64,000 bases of DNA from Melitaea cinxia. Lineage: Eukaryota > Arthropoda > Insecta > Lepidoptera > Nymphalidae. The stretch spans positions 2,942,472 through 3,006,471 of the forward strand of contig NC_059404.1 of the NCBI RefSeq assembly GCF_905220565.1, written 5' to 3'. Shown piece after piece: positions 57,238 to 64,000 of this stretch. Numbering within the stretch: position 1 is the stretch's first letter; every line of letters begins with the position of its first letter. The position numbers and the translations under genes are program-made. The notes below the pieces were generated by a model that saw nothing but the letters and a program-made list of their open reading frames with translations, did not search any database and was not told where the DNA came from.

Positions 57238-57363
57238 TATGACATGTATACGTAGTGTAAGCTTCATATAATATGTTTAGCCTGGAAGAGATCACTATTT
57301 AGTGACAAGACCGCCCGTTTTACACTCTGTTATTAATTTTTAAGTTTTCACATTATGTAAACA

Positions 57364-57661
57364 CTAGCTGACCCGGCGAACTTCGTATCGCCTAACACAA
57401 AATTTATCGTATGGTATTAAAGTTCAAATTGACTTTTAAGTATTATCACAAATCTTTTGTATGGGAGTATAGAAAAGTGTTGTTTTTAGACTTTTTCAGG
57501 AAATTTAAAATTTTTTTTTTTTTTAGAATTTTTCTCTCCGTAAGAACCATCCTCGTACTTCAAGGAACATTTTAAAAAAAGAATTAGCGAAATCGGTCCA
57601 ACCGTTCTCGAGTTTTGCGCTTAGCAACACATTTTGCGATTCATTTTTATATATAAGAAGA
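57364..57661 (-). mobile_element. Non-autonomous Helitron
   Basis: The minus-strand end is hairpin GGCGATACGAAGTTCGCC, GGGTCAG, CTAG (57367-57364), T. The start TCTTCTTATATATAAAAATG at 57661 follows A. It shares its 5' third and 3' end with 19216-19414 and adds about 100 internal bases. Confidence 0.75.
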
Positions 57662-59458
57662 TTATATGTTACTGAGTCTATAAAGTTATTTATTGTTATC
57701 ATAAATTTCCCTTCAGACTCTAAAAATGCAGAAATTAAACCCGCTCATCCTGTCTTGGGTATGAAAGCAGAGTCCTTGCCAACTGTGCTAAAGGAAAAGT
57801 TATTATTACCCTACAGCTGAGTAAACTCCTTTTTCTTACTTGAGATTCAAGCTTTATACCGTCACACTGATCTACTGCAGATTGGCAAATGTACGTGTCC
57901 CGATTCCTGATTTCCTTGCGTCATTACTTTTTATTTCTTATAATAAAGTAGCGACCTCTGTTCGACCATATTTTTCACGATAAGTAATCACCAACATATC
58001 ATATATAAAACCTTCTCCGAAACATGCTGCATCTTATGGTTTAAGTAATATTCCAAACGTTTTAGAAGTTTTCGCATTATTTATTAGTATATAATATAGA
58101 TAGATAATGACGCAAGGAAATCGCGGCGCGTTTTCAAAGAAGACAATAAAAATTTGTCCCTAGACCTAACGCGGTGTTTGGGTTATCTTCACGTCCGCTA
58201 ATGACAAGGCTTTATCGTCTTTCCAACTTGGTATTATAGTATCGTGGTAAGTACCATTATTCAATGTGTACAAAATCCAAAAACCTTACTCCCAAGATAA
58301 AAGTCGCTATCTCATTTTGAACGACAATTGAAGTGTCCTATTAATTCTAAAACTTAACTGAATTATAGGGAAAAGATGATGAAGTAAGACCAAATCAAAT
58401 ATATTATTATGAAGGTATATGTTATAATCATTGTTACCGTTTTCACAACTTTATACATAGTTATAGTAAAGTAGGTTTTTTAGTTCTATGTATTGTATAG
58501 ACTACTACGCACCTACTTACTGATGTAATTGTTTTTATTACTACTACCTACATCTGTCGACAAGCCTCATCTGTGACTAATTATTGGACTTGAGTATCGT
58601 TTCAGGTTATGCTCCGTTTCTGTTTTCAAGTCCTTGCACGTCTTCCCTTACCAAAAAAGTGTTTCTTTTAATATTATGTAAATATAAACTAAAATATGTT
58701 CCTTAATTTTAGTAGTGCTATAGTGAGAAATGTATATGTGATGATTATTTTGTGAATCTATAAAAAAACATATAAAATAAAATAATTTTTATTCTATAAA
58801 AAATAGCGCATGATTTTGGTTTCAATTCACACTTACATAAATTATAAACAAGATTGGTTCTGTTGTTTCACTTGTATTGTCACAGACTAGGAATTCTCGT
58901 GGCAAAAATATTTATTCTCATAGGTCTTAAGTTTGAATAAATGTATATTCCTAAATATAAACCTTTTAAACTTTATGTCTTAAGATTATGTAAAAATAAA
59001 GTTCTAGTTTACACTAGGCTTGATGACGCTTTCAGTTTATTTCTTTTACTTTTGGGTTTTGTAAAGGCATAAAATTGATCTATTTTTTTTGTGAGTATTA
59101 CAAGTTCCCCTTTTTAGATTTATTTATACAGACTTTTTTTGTTTCAGTAGAAGTACTAAATACTTATTTTTAAGTTTCCATCCAAAAGTCGCCTTGAAGA
59201 AATTGATTTATGCGATAAGGTCGCCTTTTATACTTTTTCTTGTTTTCGTAATTTATTTAAAAACAATGTGCAAAAATAATGTTTATTATTAGCGAGTCTG
59301 TATCTATGTATAGTATCTGTAAATAGCTTAAAAAATATCAAACAAAGTCTCTCTTTGTTATCTCGTTCTTATTTTAAAGCGTATTTAAAAATGTTATTAT
59401 GCGTAAATATACATTTTTTTTGATTGAATATACGTTATACTGCTATCTAAAAACTTGT
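57662..59458. other. AT-rich stretch, no gene seen
   Basis: 58105-58320 is less A/T-rich but has no open frame. No RNA gene or bounded repeat recognised. Confidence 0.55.
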
Positions 59459-59719
59459 TCAATCTTTTTGATAACAGTTGGTTTCCCCGAAAAACGTACT
59501 AAACAAAGTATCTGTTGAAGCAATCCAATTTTCGACCAATTTTTGGATTACTTCATTAGATTTACTGCTTCGTAGATGCGCTATCCGCTTGTAACCGAAA
59601 CAGGTGGAAATGGACTGGAGCAATATCTGTAAAACACAGTGGGTGCGGCAGGTAGTTCGAGGGAAAAGTTTTAGTAAATCGTTAACCTTTTGCAACATGT
59701 ATGTATGAGCGTTGTCCAC
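59459..59719 (-). pseudogene. mariner-type transposase C-terminal remnant, frameshifted
   Basis: The start of the 86-codon frame (DNAHTYMLQKVNDLLKL) corresponds to the DNARPH catalytic region of mariner transposases, although the frame is opened by a non-ATG codon. From about 59645 the family reading moves to another frame: PHPLCFTDIAP then VHFHLFR. This matches the HPPYSPDLAPSDYHLF block that carries the third catalytic Asp. It then returns to the first frame for SSKSNEVIQKLVENWIAST. At least two frame changes mean it is dead. Upstream catalytic residues and both inverted repeats are not seen. Confidence 0.8.
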
Positions 59720-59768
59720 AAATAAAAGAATATTTTTTGTCTTACATAATATATATTTATGTGTTATT

Positions 59769-59889
59769 CACTTTATTCTATCGCAGTATTGGACATAGGC
59801 CTCCCCAAGTTCGCGCCAAACATTATGGTGCGAACTCATGTGTTTTGCCCATAGTCACCACGCTGGGCAGGCGGGTTGGTGACCGCAGG
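59769..59889 (-). mobile_element. RTE-tailed SINE A, strongly 5'-truncated, with target duplication
   Basis: The inverse of the last 120 bases of family A. Flanked by TTATGTGTTATT at 59757-59768 and 59890-59901. Confidence 0.85.
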
Positions 59890-59931
59890 TTATGTGTTAT
59901 TATTTTTTATAAAATAAAAATTATTTCCTTC

Positions 59932-60155
59932 CGGCCTGGGTATCTTTTCTGGTAGACCTCTCAGTCATGCCTCGGAGAACGCATCAAGCCGTTGATTCCC
60001 GATGTTATTATAGATACCTGATTGCTATCATTACTCATAGTAGGCAGTAGGTATAGCTGCTAACACGTAGTGGAATGGTGTAGTGGATTTGCTCTGACTG
60101 TTTTATACGGAGAAAGAGGCTTATGCCCAACAGTGGGATGTTACAGACACTCAAT
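59932..60155 (+). mobile_element. SINE D 3' half and tail
   Basis: 'catgcctcggagaacgcatc', 'tacctgattgctatcattac', then 'cggagaaagaggcttatgcc' and 'cagtgggatgttacaga'. The head is missing; the open frame at 60070-60285 is incidental. Confidence 0.65.
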
Positions 60156-61928
60156 TAAATATATTAAGGCTGTCAACACAACAAGACATATAATATTGGG
60201 CGTTTTTATATCTCAATCAACCAATGTGGAACGGAATGTGTTCAGTACTGTAATAAAATTTAGCATGTTTTATAATTTTATATAATTCATAATATTGAAA
60301 CTGTTCAACGTAATATTGCTACTCGACAATAGATGTCGTTGTAAGCATTTAAATCGCGCTATCGTTTGGTTTTACGGTTTTGATATATGCCATATAAAAT
60401 CGTTTGGTCTATATATATTCAAATACAGGACCTCACCTTGCAACAGCGTATTTACATTGCAAATCCCGTAGAATAGGTGTAGTTTACTCGACGGGTTGAC
60501 AATCAGTCATCAATTGTACAGAATGATTGTTGTGAAATTTCGAATACAATTCCTTTCAGGCTTAGATTTTTCTTAATTCAAATTTTTCGAACTTTTATAG
60601 CGTTTATCAGTCATACAAATACAATTTTACGATATATTTCTTCTGTGTCTCCTCGTTTTCTAAGAAAATTGGCTATTTATATAAAAAAAATACAATATTA
60701 ATTAATATTTATTGGAAAACTTTTTATACAAGCTAGTAAAGACATTTCCTGGTCATTTTCTCGAAGAGCAAAATTGCTTCATTAGAGCGACTTCCCATTG
60801 TACGTTATTTAAGGTTATTACGAGTACTTAGGTTTTTTATTCTCATTAAAGACTTTTTATAAGTGCAAGGGAGGTCAAATTTTTGATCGTATGGAAAATT
60901 TACTGCAAAAGAAAATGTTGAGATGGAACTCTGAGTATGTTGTCATGAATTGGAGTTTTAACATTTTAATTAGGATATAAACTTATTTTTATATGATCTT
61001 CAAATAAAAATCGTTCAGTAATAATTTAATAACAGCTTGTTTAGTTATCTAATGTAAAGATGATTCTCTCTTTGATTTCTAATGTATTATGTAACTTCTT
61101 CTAGGTATTGAACACGATTGAAAACACTCAATGCAAATAAAATAAGACGCATTGATATGTGTGTGGAAATTTTAGTGCCGGTAGCTTTCTACATGCATAT
61201 TTTATAAAACTTTCTCAGACACTATGGCTTACAGAACTTAAAATTAATAGAAATGATCATATTTTGGCTCTCCGCCTTTAACCCGGAAACATTCCCCAAA
61301 ATGCATTTGCGTCCCTGCTTGGCAAGTATTCTGTTCCGAAGAATTCAGACAGTGATTTAATTGAAGATATCATGTTCTGTTAGAATGTTTTTTTTTTTTC
61401 TATTTGAGGTTTAAAAGTAAGTGTTTTCGTTTAGAAATAATGTAAATTTCTTAGATTTTAACATATTTAGTTTTAAGCAATCCGAATTAGAGGGTGTTCA
61501 TTAGAATTGTTTTATTAAAACACGTTTTACATTCTTTACACACTAGCTTCTAGGAATAGATATTAATTTAATGCTTCTATGAGGATATTACATTCCATAT
61601 ATGAATTTAATTATCTGTGAATAAATAGAGATTTAAAAAAAAAATGGCGATGTGATTGTTTTTTGACACAGAAAGTCAACAAAAAATATCTAAGAACTGA
61701 TAAACGTGTGATACGTTTTTTTCTTATCCTTGTCATTAATCTTGTAGCAAATATGCGGGGATATAAGGTCTTAATTACAGAGTAATAACAGCCGGAACAT
61801 CATATTGTGTTAGATTAATTTTTCTATAAATATATATGTACACATTGGATTCATTACTTGTGTTGTCATCATACAAAGATCAAAAAAAGCTAGATGAAAC
61901 GAAATAATATTTTTAACATGACCTAAGA
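60156..61928. other. AT-rich stretch, no gene seen
   Basis: No ORF of note, no bounded repeats recognised, except poly-T and poly-A tracts. Confidence 0.6.
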
Positions 61929-62095
61929 CCGTCTTGGCAAACGCTGTATGGGACATCCTCCGGCCCGTTGGATCGACGATCTACGTAAGATTGCCGGTGT
62001 AGGCTGGATGAGGATTGCGGAAAACCGGGAAGTCTGGCGTGAACTTGGGGAGGCCTATGTCCAGCAGTGGATTGCCATAGGCTGAAGTGATGATG
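61929..62095 (+). mobile_element. RTE, strongly 5'-truncated, with target duplication
   Basis: The 167-bp insert reads in frame as the RTE C-terminus (RLGKRCMGHPPARWIDDLRK, then GVGWMRI, and EAYVQQWIAIG, TGA) and ends (TGA)n. The 11-bp ATGACCTAAGA occurs at 61918-61928 and 62096-62106, though its first three bases overlap the trimer tail. Close to 36471-36560 in sequence. Confidence 0.85.
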
Positions 62096-62106
62096 ATGAC
62101 CTAAGA

Positions 62107-62363
62107 AAATAATTCTGTTTTTCCTTTTACCATTTCAACAATTTGACTACACATACCCCATCGTTACACATCCGTTCATCTTTTCATCTTTAACAATTAG
62201 TTTTCATCATATAGACGCATACATCCAGTTTTATAGAAATCTGAAATCAACTGTATATTTTTATTCATTACCATTTTAAGACAAGTTCACTAGGCAATCT
62301 TAAGTAGGGCTAGTTAAAAAAATATACAAGTTTGAAACAAAATTATTTTTCTGATAAAATCTG
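62107..62363. other. No gene seen
   Basis: A/T-rich sequence between the RTE insert and the next SINE B. Confidence 0.5.
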
Positions 62364-62543
62364 TTGCCGACCCAATCCCCAATCCCCCCAGGAGCTCTGG
62401 TCACCTTACTCACCAACAGGAACACAATACTGCTTGAAAACAGTGTTATTTTGCTGTGATCTTCTGTAAGGTCGAGGTACTACCCCAGTCGGGCTGCTCC
62501 ATATTTTGAGCAGGAAATTCCTGCTGTGCCCTACCTCAGTTAA
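62364..62543 (-). mobile_element. SINE B lacking its 3' end
   Basis: The minus strand has an intact head ('ctgaggtagggcacagcagg') and body but stops at GGCAAC, about 100 bases before the usual A-rich end. Loss of the 3' side is unusual for a retroinsertion and implies later deletion or another mechanism. Confidence 0.7.
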
Positions 62544-63304
62544 TCTTTCTTGCTCGAGTACTTTCGGCGGTCTCGAGTTCACCCGATTGAGCCTTTCACT
62601 TCAGAGCGTGACGGATTAGCCTGTCTTACTACCTACGAAAAAATGTGTGCACGGTGCGCCAGTTTAGTGACGTCTCTCATGAAATACAGCGCCACTAAAC
62701 CCATACATTCTTATTACATCTTGAACCGACTGTTACAAGCCTAGAACTTTATCGAAATTACCTTAGTTTTAAAAAAAATCTAGTTTTATAGTTGATAGTT
62801 TATTATAGTAGTTTCGCTCTTCTTTGACCGTCCTATATCTCTGTCGTAAATAAATATTACATGTACGTGATTCGTCCCTTTGCCGTTAGATTATCGTGAC
62901 CTCTATAATATCGTAGCCTCCACGAGTATATTATAGTTCGGTTTTACTGTATGAACCTGTCCTCTGAATATTTAAAAATTATCTAGTTGGAACACTCCGT
63001 TGTAATTAAATTATATTAGCTTACTTACTACATATTTATACTTAATTTTTATTTATCTTAGAGTATTAAAAGTAATAGTTTAATAGTCTAGAATATTATC
63101 GCGATTTTGTATGTTTAATTTTTTTAATTATTAAATTCGATAAATTAAAGTTACGCCGTGATATTTCTTCCATTAATAGAATTAAAATGCCCATAAGTAG
63201 AATAAGTCAAACTCAATTGTGATACAGAGTCTGATATTAATGCTTAACAAACAAAGCAACAAAGTTTTCAATTACAACTGAATACTTTGACATATAAACA
63301 CACA
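62544..63304. other. No supported gene
   Basis: 62550-62744 is a GC-richer 64-codon open frame beginning with TTG. It contains an inverted pair GTTTAGTG/CACTAAAC (62663 and 62693). I recognise no protein. The phrase 'tacagcgccactaa' also occurs at 45174, so it is probably a repeat. The rest is A/T-rich. Confidence 0.4.
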
Positions 63305-63360
63305 TCATTCTATCGCAGTCCACTGCTGGACATAGGCCTCCACAAGCTCGCACCATTTCG
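63305..63360 (-). mobile_element. RTE/SINE A tail fragment
   Basis: 'tctatcgcagtccactgctg' followed by 'gacataggcctccacaagct' is the inverse of the shared RTE-type 3' tail. Only about 55 bases remain. Confidence 0.6.
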
Positions 63361-63526
63361 CAGAATTGTTACAGAGATGAAATAAGCGATTATAATATGT
63401 CAAATTTCATTATTTATAAGGATATTTTAATAGTTAAAATTCTGACAGCATAATTAAGCTGATAGAAATACTTCGAGCCATTAGTTTACTACATTAATTA
63501 ATTCGTTTATATTTAACTAGCTGACC

Positions 63527-63640
63527 TGGCAAACTTCGTATAGCCTTATTTTTTTTCTTAAATAATTACATATAAGAAAATAAAATATAACCGATCTCTC
63601 ATGTCTCAAAATCGGTTAAGTAGTTTAGGAAACAAAATGA
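63527..63640 (-). mobile_element. Helitron 3' end, truncated
   Basis: CTAG at 63530-63527 followed by T on the minus strand, preceded by TTTGCCAGGTCAG, matching the end of 57364-57661. The 5' end was not found. Confidence 0.6.
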
Positions 63641-63767
63641 AGCGTAATTTACATATATCAAGATGTAGACACAAAGCTGAGTAGCTTATAAAGCTTCCTA
63701 AACCAAAATTGAAGTCTAGCATAATCTTGTGGTGTTGGTTATTTACTTCTAAAGTGTTTTCTACCTT

Positions 63768-63957
63768 ATATGCATCTTCTTATGGTTGTAACAAAAATGA
63801 GAGTTTGTTTGTTTATTTTTTTGTTTGAACGCGCTAATCTCAGGAACTATTGATCCAATTTGAATAATTATTTCAGTGTTAGATAGCCCATATATTGAGG
63901 AGGGCTATAGGCTATCTTTTTCAAATTAACGCGTGTGAAACTGCGCGGCACAGCTAG
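63768..63957 (+). mobile_element. Helitron 3' part
   Basis: It ends 'gaaactgcgcggcacagctag' in two parts, then T at 63958. The body has 'gcgctaatctcaggaactat', a phrase typical of such elements. The start is uncertain. Confidence 0.55.
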
Positions 63958-64000
63958 TGTCAAATAAAAGCTTTCTTACTTTTAGTTGATGACTTATGTT

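Noticed and set aside
62550..62744. 64-codon GC-richer open frame
   Set aside because: TTG start, inverted repeat within, and a phrase shared with 45174; more likely a repeat than a gene.
1..64000. Endogenous virus or toxin genes
   Set aside because: I saw no envelope, capsid, viral polymerase or toxin-like frame; all reverse transcriptase pieces belong to non-LTR elements.

Overview
This is eukaryotic, AT-rich nuclear DNA, most likely from a lepidopteran (butterfly or moth). The evidence is the repeat content: Helitron-like elements starting TC and ending in a hairpin plus CTAG, RTE retrotransposons with (TGA)n tails, tRNA-derived SINEs, a CR1/Jockey-like LINE, piggyBac and mariner remnants, and short hairpin MITEs. 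There are no operons, bacterial-type ribosome binding sites, rRNA genes or CRISPR arrays. Family names rest on motifs I can read, not on database matches.

Host genes: the only convincing host exon is on the minus strand at 2566-2676. It carries a start codon and a signal-peptide-like N-terminus between a good splice acceptor and a GTAAGG donor. Its downstream exons must lie at lower coordinates or beyond the left edge. A TATA-containing possible 5'-UTR exon with a GTAAGT donor, on the same strand at about 24029-24112, may be its promoter or that of another gene; I cannot link them. Most of the window therefore looks intronic or intergenic.

Layout: 0.5-1.0 kb, two Helitrons head to tail; 2.6 kb, host exon; 3.5-4.1 kb, Helitron; 5.1-5.5 kb, LTR-like or other repeat; 6.4-7.1 kb, SINE pieces and a MITE; 7.4-8.3 kb, a 117-bp tandem array split by a retroinsertion; 8.4-9.1 kb, a 181-bp-arm palindrome; 9.5-15.9 kb, SINEs, a tRNA-like remnant, a TIR repeat and a Helitron; 16.8-18.8 kb, a TTAA-flanked piggyBac derivative; 19-36 kb, mixed SINEs, Helitrons, a MITE and non-LTR fragments; 36.4-41.8 kb, an RTE end, a nearly intact CR1/Jockey-like LINE (minus) and a full-length RTE-tailed SINE; 47.1-50.2 kb, a 69-bp hairpin element, a (TA)n tract and a Helitron array; 50.8-64 kb, further Helitrons, SINEs, a tRNA-like module inside a Helitron, and a mariner remnant.

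How the elements work together: at least two SINE families end in sequence that reads as the last codons and stop of an RTE reverse transcriptase (EAYVQQW or EAYAQQW followed by TGA). This suggests they used RTE machinery, and several copies retain 11-12 bp target-site duplications. The LINE carries two nonsense codons and one homopolymer frameshift, so this copy is probably dead but young. The only coherent multi-gene unit is the LINE's ORF1/ORF2 pair.
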